Notes: generated from the letters alone by a model not told the origin. A stretch of DNA of 64,000 nucleotides from Amazonocrinis nigriterrae CENA67 (GCF_016056305.1 NZ_JAECZC010000011.1:16500-80499), one strand, 5' to 3'; counted from the stretch's first letter, positions 36,595 through 46,689 are shown. A program made the numbers and translations.

Positions 36595-36652
36595 TTCCTT
36601 TTTTATCAGATAACTTATCCGATAAAAATTAGTAAACACTCTATTAATCAAT

Positions 36653-36676
36653 AAAAAACACCTGGTTGATTAGGTG
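36653..36676 (-). terminator. Likely integrase terminator
   Basis: On the minus strand a short CACCT/AGGTG stem is followed by six T's, about 60 bp past the integrase stop. Confidence 0.5.
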
Positions 36677-36733
36677 GTTAATTATGTGTAATTATGACAG
36701 TGAATTAATCCTAGCTTTGTTTATCCTTTTCAG

Positions 36734-37927
36734 TTAAAATTCAGGAACAAACAAGTCTCTTTTATTACCTGCATAGTATTTATAAATTATCTCAGGAGAA
36801 TTGCCCACCAATCGGGCAACATCTTTAGCATCTAATCCATTCTCTAGCGCTAAAGTAATGAAAGTATGCCTAGTTTGATAAGGTTTCCTGTATTCAATAC
36901 CTAACCCATCTAGTACAACTTTCCAAGTACGCTTTCTAAAGTTGTCAGTATCAATATAGGTTTTCCCTTGAGGACTAGGGAACAAAATATCATCATTATT
37001 TTTGCCTTCACATACTCTTTCAAGTATAGGTTTTAATTTTTGGTTAACCGGGAATCTCCTTTTTTCTTGAGTTTTTAATCCTGATTTTTTAGCCAGTCCT
37101 TTGTCTGTTAGAACAACTGCACAATCAAACGTTATATATCTAAAGTCATCAGAAACATGTTTTCTTTCTAGTGCAATAGCTTCTGACGGTCTACAGCCAG
37201 TGAAAAATAGAAATTCTACATAGTCAGCATAATAAGAATGCTTAACTCTAGAATGTTTATGGCAAAATTGATTGCTCCGAAATGCTTGAATTATTAAGTC
37301 TCTTTCATAGATGCTAAATGGGTTGATATCACCATCATCATTTTTTTGTAATTTAGGAATTGTGATTTCACTAGACATCCCAAGAAAAGGATTATTAGTA
37401 ATAATTTTTGACTCAATTGCCCAGTTACAACACGCACTTAAACGAACAATAAATCTTTTAGCTGATTCTGGAGGGATATTACTTAAAACCCAATCTCTAA
37501 TTTCAACAGCTTTCTCTAAATCATGAGTAGGCAATCTGCGTACATAGCTACTAAAAGTTCTCCACTGAAACCTCATTGTGCTGGGCGATGAATTTTTTCT
37601 TTTATGTTCTATAAACTTTTCCCAGATTTCATGAAGACTAACAGAGTATTCTGATTTCTCTGTCTCTACTAATCGAAAGAATTCAGGACGGTATTTATTT
37701 AACGTGTAGTCAAAAGTTCCTGGGACAAGAATATTGGCTTGAATGTCCCTCTCTATCTCTTTGGCTTTAGCTTCGGCTATCTGACGGTTCCCTGGCGTGT
37801 CATTCAGTCCAAGCGTTAAGTATTTTTGCTTTCCATTAAATAATTGTCGGGGTAACTGCAACCGTAAGCGATTACGGAAACGGTTAACTATGACGGAACC
37901 TTTAGTATTGCGTTTTCCTGATTGCAT
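36734..37927 (-). CDS. Tyrosine-recombinase integrase
   Basis: 397 residues. Arm-binding N-terminal region (KYLTLGLNDTPGNRQIAEAKAKEIERDIQ), core-binding SAM-like domain (about 95-200) and catalytic domain. Catalytic Arg I lies in TGCRPSEAIAL, box II Arg in YQTRHTF and the nucleophile Tyr near the end in IIYKYYAGN. Box II has Tyr where many family members have His, and the usual HLGH-type box reads RLVGNS, a pattern seen in some phage-type integrases. It would insert the element at the tRNA-Arg 3' end. The gene reads away from the tRNA. Confidence 0.9.
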   Translation of the reverse strand: MQSGKRNTKGSVIVNRFRNRLRLQLPRQLFNGKQKYLTLGLNDTPGNRQIAEAKAKEIERDIQANILVPGTFDYTLNKYRPEFFRLVETEKSEYSVSLHEIWEKFIEHKRKNSSPSTMRFQWRTFSSYVRRLPTHDLEKAVEIRDWVLSNIPPESAKRFIVRLSACCNWAIESKIITNNPFLGMSSEITIPKLQKNDDGDINPFSIYERDLIIQAFRSNQFCHKHSRVKHSYYADYVEFLFFTGCRPSEAIALERKHVSDDFRYITFDCAVVLTDKGLAKKSGLKTQEKRRFPVNQKLKPILERVCEGKNNDDILFPSPQGKTYIDTDNFRKRTWKVVLDGLGIEYRKPYQTRHTFITLALENGLDAKDVARLVGNSPEIIYKYYAGNKRDLFVPEF

Positions 37928-37967
37928 AATAAATATTTTAGACGCTCAGTCTAACATACTATATTTG

Positions 37968-37987
37968 TGATAGTCATTTGATAGTCA
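37968..37987 (+). repeat. Arm-type repeat, proximal copy
   Basis: Exact second copy of the 20-bp repeat at 36305-36324, lying in the integrase upstream region, so it could also govern integrase expression. Confidence 0.85.
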
Positions 37988-38104
37988 ATTTAGGTTATTT
38001 AATAAACATTAAACAGTGCGTCTGTACTATATTTCTGCTTGTAGGGCAAAAAATAAATCCCTAAAACCTTTATTATTACTAGGTTTCAGGGATTTAAGAA
38101 AATA

Positions 38105-38178
38105 CGGGACTGGTGCGACTTGAACGCACGACCTAGCGCTTAGGAGGCGCTCGCTCTATCCAACTGAGCTACAGCCCC
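38105..38178 (-). tRNA. trnR-CCU: tRNA-Arg (anticodon CCU)
   Basis: Full cloverleaf on the minus strand: acceptor GGGGCTG / CAGTCCC (one G-T pair), D arm with AGCTCAGTTGGATAGAGC, anticodon loop CTCCTAA, T arm GTGCG-TTCAAGT-CGCAC and discriminator G. CCA is not encoded. It reads the rare AGG codon. Its 3' part is the integration target of the adjoining element. Confidence 0.95.
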
Positions 38179-38208
38179 AAAAAAGTGCTATGTATAATTA
38201 TAACAGTT

Positions 38209-39318
<1,110 letters not shown>

Positions 39319-39340
39319 TTACATATTCTCAGTAGGCGCG

Positions 39341-39985
39341 ATGTCAAACGACAAGCCACCAGAGCATTCACACCTCGATATCAATCATGCTTACGAAATT
39401 TTGGGACTGATACCTGGTGCATCTTTAGCACAAGTGAAACAAGCTTACCGTAAGCTGGTTAAAGTTTGGCATCCCGATCGCTTTTCTGACCAAAAGCAAA
39501 AACAACAAGCTGAGGAAAAAATCAAAATCATCAATGCAGCGTACAATAAACTTAGGTCTGAAAATCTACCCGAAAATCCAACTGTTGTCAATCCAGCTTC
39601 ATCTTTCCCAAAAAATCCCCCAAAAGTATCTGTCAATCGTTGGGATGCAGAGACTTACTATAACTTTGGCGTAGAGAATGCTACTAAAGGATTTTACCAA
39701 GAAGCGATCGCAGACTTTACACAAGCGATTCGCCTCAACCCTAACTATATAGAAGCGTACAAATATCGAGGGTTGGTTTGCTCTCAACTCGGATATGAAC
39801 ATAGAGCGACTTCAGATTTAAATAAAGCTGCACAGCTTGAATTTGATTTGAGTATTGGCAACACTGCTTTTAAACCACAATCAAGACGGTTACAGCGAAT
39901 AGAATTTGTCTCCAAGCCTAAACCTCTGGCTGTTGTCGAAAGATTGTGTCAGAAAATCAAAAGGTTTTTGAGATTCAACAGATAA
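39341..39985 (+). CDS. J-domain plus TPR protein
   Basis: 214 residues. J domain at about 12-75 with the HPD motif in VKVWHPDRFSDQ, then a linker, then two TPR repeats (AETYYNFGVENATKGFYQEA, AYKYRGLVCSQLGYEHRA) and a basic C-terminal tail. It would stimulate a DnaK-type chaperone on TPR-bound clients. It is not the main DnaJ, as the Zn-finger and C-terminal domains are missing. The ATG giving MSNDKPPEH is chosen. Confidence 0.88.
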   Translation: MSNDKPPEHSHLDINHAYEILGLIPGASLAQVKQAYRKLVKVWHPDRFSDQKQKQQAEEKIKIINAAYNKLRSENLPENPTVVNPASSFPKNPPKVSVNRWDAETYYNFGVENATKGFYQEAIADFTQAIRLNPNYIEAYKYRGLVCSQLGYEHRATSDLNKAAQLEFDLSIGNTAFKPQSRRLQRIEFVSKPKPLAVVERLCQKIKRFLRFNR

Positions 39986-40480
39986 TGTTGAGTGCTGGCT
40001 AATAACATAATTATGCTAACTGGGATTATTCCGTTGCTTTCAATCCCAATGATAAAACCCTTGTTAGTAGTTACCACGCTGGCTCATAAATTACCGATCT
40101 TCACAAGTGTCACCAGTGTTTACACGGTCATGTTATCACTATAGATTAGCTTTACAATTTATTTATATATCATCTTTAAAATATTACAATTACTTTAACT
40201 AAATTTAATTAAATAGTGTAAGCTAACATTGCAATTTTGTAGATGTTTGACAGCTATCAAACAAATATCAAATATTTATAAACAACAAACAATTTCAATT
40301 TTTACTTCTCTTGATAGGTTTTAATCTATTCTTCTGGTAGAACCAAACGAGTATCTAAAACTTTAATATTTAAGCAGATATCAAGTTTTACTACAAACAA
40401 CTCTGGATAAATATAAAACTTTTTCAAGCAGTTAAAAACTCATTTGACAAAATTTCCAGTTAAGGAGTGAAATCAAAACA
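39986..40480. other. AT-rich intergenic
   Basis: No gene or clear hairpin found; a Shine-Dalgarno AAGGAG lies 12 bp before the next ATG. Confidence 0.5.
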
Positions 40481-41215
40481 ATGACTCTTCCTAATAATCA
40501 TCAAAACGAAAACACTGAAATTAAGCAAGAATCTTACACCGGAACTGACGGTAACACCCACACCCACATGACACGAACTACCGAAACCGTTAATAACAAA
40601 ACAGCTAATCCCAACTCTTATCAGCATGGTTATTTACATGGTCGTAGTAGCGAACGTAGCTACCAGCAAGCTTATTTAGCTGAACGTGACAATAACAACG
40701 CAGCACGTGGGTTACTGTTGGGTGTTATTTTAACCTCTTTGATTACTTTAATTGGAAGTGCAGTTTGGTACTTCAATCAACGCGACAACGCAACAGTTGA
40801 CAATGTTGAAAAAAATACCACGCCTGTTTTGGTTCCTGTACCGAGTAACAATAGTCCTACTCCTAGTGCATCTCCTCAACCAGAAACTACGATTATTGAA
40901 AGAACTAGAGAAGTACCTGTTCCGGTTCCAGTTCCGCAACAGCAAGTTTCGCCCCCAACCACATCTTCCACACCGAACATTAACATTACTGTTCCACCCC
41001 AGCAGCCCGCAATAGAAAAAGCACCTTCTGCAACTCAAACGACGCCCAAACAGACACAAAGCCCAACAAACTCTACTGATAACACTTCTGTTCCCGACAG
41101 CAACAGTGATACCTCTAAAACCACTTCACCTCAAAAAATAGACCAATCAAACGGTACATCTAGTAACGATTCTTCTACCACTGGTGATACTAGTACAGGT
41201 GGCTCTGCTAAATAA
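40481..41215 (+). CDS. Single-pass Ser/Thr/Pro-rich protein, unrecognised
   Basis: 244 residues. A polar N-terminus with His/Asn/Tyr-rich segments (HGYLHGRSSERSYQQAYLAER), one membrane helix at about 77-95 (LLLGVILTSLITLIGSAVWYF), and a 150-residue extracytoplasmic tail rich in Pro, Ser, Thr and Gln, with VPVPVPVPQQQ. The tail is probably unstructured and could span the periplasm or bind the cell wall. No family recognised; composition resembles other cyanobacterial envelope linkers. Confidence 0.65.
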   Translation: MTLPNNHQNENTEIKQESYTGTDGNTHTHMTRTTETVNNKTANPNSYQHGYLHGRSSERSYQQAYLAERDNNNAARGLLLGVILTSLITLIGSAVWYFNQRDNATVDNVEKNTTPVLVPVPSNNSPTPSASPQPETTIIERTREVPVPVPVPQQQVSPPTTSSTPNINITVPPQQPAIEKAPSATQTTPKQTQSPTNSTDNTSVPDSNSDTSKTTSPQKIDQSNGTSSNDSSTTGDTSTGGSAK

Positions 41216-41865
41216 CGGCTAGCTTCTCAATTCTTATATACGCTTAATACTACCAACATTTCCAGCAGTATGTACTAAACGGAGCAATTCTTAAGAAAGA
41301 TTTCCAAATTGTTGCAATAAATTAATGGTACTCAAGTTTGGTAAACATACTACCAAACATCAAAAAGAGGATGCTAAATTAAGAGCAAGGTACAAAAAGG
41401 TTAAAAGTTAGTTAAACAAAACCTTGAGATTAGAGCCTGTACCTCCTGCTCTAATATCGTTGCAATCACGAATCAATTGACGCATCTTGTGAAAGTGTTT
41501 TCGCCTTGAGTTTATTGATTTTTTGGAGGTTTTTGAACGTACAGCCAGAAATGCCTGCCTATTGGAATCGGTGATGCTCAATTTTGAATGAAATGATTGC
41601 AAATATTGTCCACCTTATTTGAGCTATATCTCCTCTGTTTTTTCAATTTCCTCAAAACTATTGCATATTTAATAAACCGCCAAAAGTTGCTGATATTTAT
41701 CCATCGTAGCTTTTGGCGGTTATTGTTATGAGTAAAGATAAATTCCATAATCCAGAATTTCATAACATTTTGGATTTGGGATTTTGAATTGAAAATCACT
41801 TCTGTACCTGAGTTTTCAGCAATCTATCTGCCGCAATCATTTTTTAAATTGGTATTCAATCTCGA
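41216..41865. other. Intergenic with a strong hairpin
   Basis: No convincing gene. A 64-codon minus-strand open frame (41408-41602, TTG start) is not supported by any recognisable motif. The hairpin at 41675-41721 is the main structure. Confidence 0.5.
41675..41721. terminator. 12-bp-arm hairpin
   Basis: AACCGCCAAAAG (41675-41686) and CTTTTGGCGGTT (41710-41721), perfect, with a 23-base loop. It might end transcription on either strand or belong to an unannotated RNA. Confidence 0.5.
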
Positions 41866-42699
41866 CTATTGACTGTCTAACGTGATCACGGTCACTTCTG
41901 GCGGACAAAATAAACGTCCTGGTCGATAAGTTCCCAAGCCACGATTGACATATAACTGATTATTTGCTACTTGGTGAAAGCCTTGTGCCCATTCCCAATA
42001 TCGCACCACTTTTGAGCAATCTCCCAGTAAAAATGGTACCCAACGCCGCAATTTTTTGGGAAGTTGTTTCAGCAGCTTTTTATAATGCAAGACTACAGGC
42101 CCAACGCCTGGTAATACAATATGACCACCGTGGGTATGACCAGATAATTGTAAATCTACTCGCCATTGTTCCAAGATTTTAGCAGTATCTGGGTTGTGAG
42201 ATAAAACAATGCGGGGTTTAGAGGGATCTAGCTGATTCATGATTAGTGCTGGGTTAAATTCCCGCGACCAATAATCAGCCAGTCCTACTATTGGTAATTC
42301 TTGTCCTAGGGGATAGGCGATTTCATTCCAAAGGACATTAATCCCAATGCTGGTAAAGGCTGATGTCACTTCCTGTTTGGAGTGATTGTAGTGAATGTCA
42401 TGATTGCCGAGTACAGCATAAATACCATAGCGACTTTGTAGATGTTTGAGTCGCAGTACAAGCTGGTGAATTGGAGTCGGATCGTCGGTTACATAGTCAC
42501 CAGTTAATACAATTAAATCTGGTTCAGCTTCATTAGTGGCAGCGATCGCATTTTCCAACATTTCCTCTGACAGCCGCAAACCATCGTAGTGAAAATCTGA
42601 CAACTGTACCAATTTTGTACCTTGTAAAGACGTTGGAAGTTCCGCAATCTTAACCGTTAATTCATCTACACTTAAACTTCCTGTAAACAACCAGTGCAT
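41866..42699 (-). CDS. Metallophosphoesterase, copy 1
   Basis: 277 residues. Calcineurin-like fold with all five metal motifs: SDFHYDG, LTGDYVTDD, LGNHDIHYN, LSHNPDTA and LSGHTHGGHIV. Resembles YkuE-type phosphoesterases; the substrate is unknown (lipid pyrophosphate or cyclic nucleotide are possibilities by family only). There is no Tat signal or membrane helix, unlike B. subtilis YkuE. It is a tandem paralogue of the next gene, with most of the protein alignable. Confidence 0.88.
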   Translation of the reverse strand: MHWLFTGSLSVDELTVKIAELPTSLQGTKLVQLSDFHYDGLRLSEEMLENAIAATNEAEPDLIVLTGDYVTDDPTPIHQLVLRLKHLQSRYGIYAVLGNHDIHYNHSKQEVTSAFTSIGINVLWNEIAYPLGQELPIVGLADYWSREFNPALIMNQLDPSKPRIVLSHNPDTAKILEQWRVDLQLSGHTHGGHIVLPGVGPVVLHYKKLLKQLPKKLRRWVPFLLGDCSKVVRYWEWAQGFHQVANNQLYVNRGLGTYRPGRLFCPPEVTVITLDSQ

Positions 42700-42839
42700 A
42701 GTATATCAAGCCTCCTCCTACCAGTTTTTACAGCTTATCAAAAATCAAAATGTATCTTGAGTAAGTAGAAAAATTTAATCATAACCAATTGACTTTATAG
42801 CGTAATTATTGTGACTCAATAGCCATCCATCATCAGTTA

Positions 42840-43682
42840 TTACATCATAACCAATTCACTTTCTAGGTTAATTACTGTCACTTCTGGCGGACAAAATAAA
42901 CGTCCTGGAAGATAAGTTCCTAAACCACGATTGACATATAACTGATTTTTTCCCACTTGATGCAAACCCTGTGACCATTCCCAATGATGTAGTACAAAGT
43001 AATTTTTACGGAGAAACGGTAGGCGACGGCGTATTTTTAAAGGTATTTTTGGCAGAATATTTTTTTGATAAAGTAGCACAGGGCCAAGTCCGGGTATGAC
43101 GATTTGACCTCCATGAGTATGACCAGATAGTTGCAAATCTACTCGCCATGCTTGCAATATTTCGGCGGTATCTGGATTATGGGATAAAACAATCCGGGGT
43201 GTGGCGGAGTCTAGCTGGTTCATCACTGGTTGAGGATTGAATTCTCGTGAGTAACGATCTGCTAGTCCTACTAATGGTAATTCTTTGCCAAATGGATAGG
43301 CGATTTCATTCCACAGGACACGCACCCCAATGCTTGTAAGCGCAGCTGTGACTTCGGTTTTTGCATTGCGATAACGGATGTCGTGATTCCCTAATATCGC
43401 ATAAATGCCAGCGTTACTTTGCAAATGTTTGAGTCGCTGTACCAGTGTGTGAATAGGTTCTGGACTTGTGGTGATATAGTCACCAGTTAATAGTACTAAA
43501 TCAGGTTTTGCTTCGTTGCTCAGGGCGATCGCTTTTTCTAACATCTTCTCAGACAACCGCAAACCATCATAGTGAAAGTCTGACATCTGCACCAACTTCT
43601 TACCTTGTAAGGTTGCAGGTAAACCCGCAATTTTAACCGTTAATCTCTGTACACTTAACGGCCCAGATAACAACCTGTGCAT
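42840..43682 (-). CDS. Metallophosphoesterase, copy 2
   Basis: 280 residues, same motif set (SDFHYDG, LTGDYITTS, LGNHDIRYR, LSHNPDTAEIL, LSGHTHGGQIV) and almost the same ends (YVNRGLGTYLPGRLFCPPEVTVI) as copy 1, which lies 140 bp downstream on the same strand. It is a clear local gene duplication. Differences gather in the loop between PGLGPVLLYQKN and HHWEWSQG, which may change the substrate. It may be co-transcribed with copy 1. Confidence 0.88.
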   Translation of the reverse strand: MHRLLSGPLSVQRLTVKIAGLPATLQGKKLVQMSDFHYDGLRLSEKMLEKAIALSNEAKPDLVLLTGDYITTSPEPIHTLVQRLKHLQSNAGIYAILGNHDIRYRNAKTEVTAALTSIGVRVLWNEIAYPFGKELPLVGLADRYSREFNPQPVMNQLDSATPRIVLSHNPDTAEILQAWRVDLQLSGHTHGGQIVIPGLGPVLLYQKNILPKIPLKIRRRLPFLRKNYFVLHHWEWSQGLHQVGKNQLYVNRGLGTYLPGRLFCPPEVTVINLESELVMM

Positions 43683-43959
43683 AACGTACTTAATAAACTT
43701 GAATAATAGCGCTTACAGCTTAACTAAAAATTATGCGATCGCCTGTAGCAACTGATATAACTTATTGAAAACTTTATGAATAACTGTAGCGTTTTATGTA
43801 TTTATACTCGTTTGCTTTGAGTTGGGTGTGCGATCAAAGCCAAGCGATCGCACTATGAAACATTACAGTGTTGCTGAGTGATATTATGGATTAGTGTCAC
43901 GCAGAGGCGCAGAGGCGCAGAGTCGCAGAGAGTGGGAGTTTTTTGCAACGCTAACTTTA

Positions 43960-45648
43960 CTACTCTAAACGCCAAATTTCCTTGAGCTTTTTAATTAAAT
44001 GTTCTTGCCGTTTTTCGATAATTTCTGGTGTCCATTCTTTTTCTATTAGCACTTGTGTAGTTAGTGCAAAGTTACAAATACCTGCTTTGGTAGTGAAATA
44101 CTTCTGTTTTTTCAGTTCAAAGTCGTAATTTTGGGCGAGAGAGTTTTTTGATGAAGAAAGTAAGACTAAGTTACCTATGCGATGAACATATTTATTGTGT
44201 GCTTCTTGAGTGGGAAACCAATTCAACCATTCACTATTAGAGGCTGGATTTTGCGGTAATACATGCTCGACAGTAATATTAGGAAAGTTATACAAACTTT
44301 TGACTTCTGAGATTGCATGATCTAAGCGAAGCAAAACATAAAGTCTAATTTTTCTAATTAAATAAAGGTCTTTATCGAGAATTTCAATAATTTGTTTTTG
44401 TTCTTCAGGCTTTAATTGCAACGGTGAATCAGGTGTATACAAGTCTTGTCCTTTTTCAATCGCTTGCAGCAACTTGCTATAACGTTCGATGCGTTCATTA
44501 ATATTACTTCGCATCACCATTAGTCCTGAAGCAAGGCGATCCAAATCTGAGAAGAAATGTAGTAGTAAATCAGGATTATGATAATTACGCGAGAGGTATA
44601 AAATAGCTGGTGGTATCCAATCTGAATTATCAATCCAGTGCAACCATCTAAAGCTTTGATTTATCTCCTCTGCAAGTCTATCGCTTTTATATGTTCGATG
44701 ATTAATGTCATCAAAAGCATCAGAAAAAGGAATGAGAATTTTGTCAATTAATTCCTGCGGATAATCGGTGGGACTTGGTTTAACCTGTTTGATAAATTCT
44801 TTAAGTATGGTGTCACGAGGCTTTGCTTGTCCGTAAATCATCCTGATATGGGAAAAAAGGCTCTTAAAAGTATCACGTCCTAGTTTATCTTCTGTCTCTT
44901 CCCATTTAGCGCTGTACTTATCTTGTTTTTCTGCTGAAATTTTGCCAATAATTTCTGCTTTTAAAATATCTGCATGAGATAAATCCATACCTCGATTGTT
45001 CAGGACAGAAAATATACGATATGCAGAATCAATATCTGGAGTTGAAACCACAACTAAAAAACATCGATCAGTGATGAATTGAATCAGGCGTTTAAGCTGA
45101 ACCTCAGTAAATTTTTTTAGTCGCTGTACAAAACATAATACATTATCTTTGAAATTTTTTCTGCTATCTGATAGTTTAGCTAGATGTATCTCTTTCAGTT
45201 TCTCAATACCGCTTTCATCCTGAATATATTCTTTGAAAAATTGTGCATCTCGCTCACGAACAGTCAAACGATAAACGTTTTTATCATGATCAAAATCATG
45301 TTCTTGATAAAGATATTTTGTTAATTTGTGTGCATGTTCTTTAGAAACTGATGCTCGTAAAGCTGCTAGTAGTATAGTGAGTGTTGTTAAACGCTGCTGT
45401 CCATCCACAACTTGAGCATCTGGTTTATCTCCTTTTATTAGTACAATGCTTCCTAGAAAGTAAGGGTTGATATCATCAATTTTATCGTCGCTGTCTCCTA
45501 AAGCAGTAACTAAATCTTCAAATAGTTCTCCAGCTTCATCTACAGTCCATGCATAGGGACGTTGATATAGAGGAATATTAAAAATAAATTCATCACTGAA
45601 GACTTTCTTAAGGGGACATTCAGTAGCCTGAATTTTGAACGCGCTCAT
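43960..45648 (-). CDS. DUF262/DUF1524 protein (GmrSD-like)
   Basis: 562 residues from the ATG preceded by AAGGAAAT. N-terminal DUF262 (ParB/sulfiredoxin-like NTPase) with IPLYQRPYAWT and VVDGQQRLTTLTILL; C-terminal DUF1524 HNH-type nuclease with VEHVLPQNP and HRIGNLVLLSSSKNSLAQN. GmrSD proteins are type IV restriction enzymes against glucosylated hydroxymethylcytosine phage DNA. Whether this single-chain homologue cuts modified DNA is inferred. No other defence gene adjoins, though a PIN toxin-antitoxin pair and xis remnants lie within 2 kb. Base use is more AT-rich than its neighbours, hinting at transfer. Confidence 0.88.
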   Translation of the reverse strand: MSAFKIQATECPLKKVFSDEFIFNIPLYQRPYAWTVDEAGELFEDLVTALGDSDDKIDDINPYFLGSIVLIKGDKPDAQVVDGQQRLTTLTILLAALRASVSKEHAHKLTKYLYQEHDFDHDKNVYRLTVRERDAQFFKEYIQDESGIEKLKEIHLAKLSDSRKNFKDNVLCFVQRLKKFTEVQLKRLIQFITDRCFLVVVSTPDIDSAYRIFSVLNNRGMDLSHADILKAEIIGKISAEKQDKYSAKWEETEDKLGRDTFKSLFSHIRMIYGQAKPRDTILKEFIKQVKPSPTDYPQELIDKILIPFSDAFDDINHRTYKSDRLAEEINQSFRWLHWIDNSDWIPPAILYLSRNYHNPDLLLHFFSDLDRLASGLMVMRSNINERIERYSKLLQAIEKGQDLYTPDSPLQLKPEEQKQIIEILDKDLYLIRKIRLYVLLRLDHAISEVKSLYNFPNITVEHVLPQNPASNSEWLNWFPTQEAHNKYVHRIGNLVLLSSSKNSLAQNYDFELKKQKYFTTKAGICNFALTTQVLIEKEWTPEIIEKRQEHLIKKLKEIWRLE

Positions 45649-46224
45649 ATATATTTCCTTTAGTGGTGTAGTAGATTGCACTCCACTAAAGTTAGTTTTC
45701 CCAATGATCAGGGTGATTATTGAAATTGTTACAGAATTTTTTAAGCTGTAGCTGATTTTTACAATTTGACGAGTCAGAAAGAAAGTTCGCTACTCTGCAT
45801 AAAATGTGTTAAGGATTGAAGAAGCGATCGCACCGAATACCAGACTTTCATACTAACCTTGTATTTTTCAGTTCTTCAGAATGGAATAGACATTATCTGA
45901 TTAATCTATTCCTCAGAGGATGTTTGGAAAGTCGTAAAGTATACTCAAAACCCCTCTCCAAACCTCTCCCCGAAAGGTCGATAGGCTTTGAATTCCCCCT
46001 TTCCGCGTCGGAAAGGGGGTCAGGGGGTTAGGTCTTGGATGACTTTGATGTTTCGCATAATACTTTTCAAACATCCTCTAAGGTTTCTTTTATAAACAAG
46101 CTCTAAGACTGATGGCTAAATTGATTTATACGATTTATGCGTAACGTCAGAGCTAATGAAGGAATAAGATTAGCGATCGCACTAATCCTTCTCAAAACAA
46201 ATGTTAGTTTACACTTGGCTAAGG
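45649..46224. other. Intergenic holding a MITE-like unit
   Basis: No gene. It holds the 165-bp inverted-repeat unit at 45915-46079 and HIP1 sites at about 45824 and 46175. Confidence 0.6.
45915..46079. mobile_element. MITE-like element with 18-bp inverted ends
   Basis: Ends AGAGGATGTTTGGAAAGT (45915-45932) and the complement of ACTTTTCAAACATCCTCT (46062-46079), 17 of 18 matching, with the flanking CCTY also inverted. The inside has a strong stem (CCCCCTTTCCG / CGGAAAGGGGG). No coding potential, so any movement would need a transposase elsewhere. One end recurs at 12052-12069. Confidence 0.65.
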
Positions 46225-46689
46225 CTACGGTTCATCAGCTTTCGGAATTGCCAAATCTTGAGGTCGCACAATTGTAATTCCTGATACCACTGCAAAATCA
46301 CTCGGATTGAACGTTAGAATGTGTGTCACCTCATGTACAAGCATGGTTGCAAGAATACGAACGTCATGAGTATGCTTACCCATTACTTTATTAACTGTCA
46401 CCAAGTCTAACCAATATGAAAAAATCTGTGGAGATTCTTCTATTAAGGGAAAACGATTAATAAGCTGATCTATGATGCTTCTCGCCTGCTCTACAGACCA
46501 CCCTAAACCGTTCACTTCAACTGGCCGAGTAGCAACGACCCATAGTTCAACAAGCACTTGCGCCGTCAGGTAACATTCGTGTCCTTGGGTCAGTAAATAA
46601 CATATTGAATCTGTTGCAAGGCTATGCTGTATATCTGAAGGGTTAGAGAAACGCAAAACAACATTCGTATCAAGCAGGTATTTGCTCAT
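46225..46689 (-). CDS. PIN-domain toxin (VapC-like)
   Basis: 154 residues. PIN-fold acids: Asp in YLLDTNVVLRF, Glu in VLVELWVVATR, and Asp in HTHDVRILATML, with NPSDFA near the end. A metal-dependent RNase toxin by family. It overlaps the preceding antitoxin by 4 bp (ATGA), giving tight coupling. Confidence 0.88.
   Translation of the reverse strand: MSKYLLDTNVVLRFSNPSDIQHSLATDSICYLLTQGHECYLTAQVLVELWVVATRPVEVNGLGWSVEQARSIIDQLINRFPLIEESPQIFSYWLDLVTVNKVMGKHTHDVRILATMLVHEVTHILTFNPSDFAVVSGITIVRPQDLAIPKADEP

Larger units (their letters stand above)
36396..36615. repeat. TTATCAGATAACT pair flanking the small ORF
   Basis: The 13-mer TTATCAGATAACT occurs at 36396-36408 and 36603-36615, on either side of the small ORF and its terminator. 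It could be a regulator binding site. Confidence 0.6.
36204..38139. mobile_element. Compact integrated element at tRNA-Arg(CCU)
   Basis: A 36-bp sequence at 38104-38139, the 3' part of tRNA-Arg, recurs at 36204-36239 with 33 of 36 matches and an exact offset of 1,900 bp. Between them are a tyrosine integrase, a short ORF, a terminator and two copies of a 20-bp repeat. This is the layout of a tRNA-integrated element with attL/attR, reduced to almost nothing but its integration module. Confidence 0.75.

Noticed and set aside
41408-41602. Minus-strand open frame of 64 codons
   Set aside because: TTG start with no ribosome-binding site and no known motif; left as intergenic.
43960-45648. Part of a multi-gene BREX or type I restriction system
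   Set aside because: No methylase, ATPase or specificity gene lies next to it; it stands alone.
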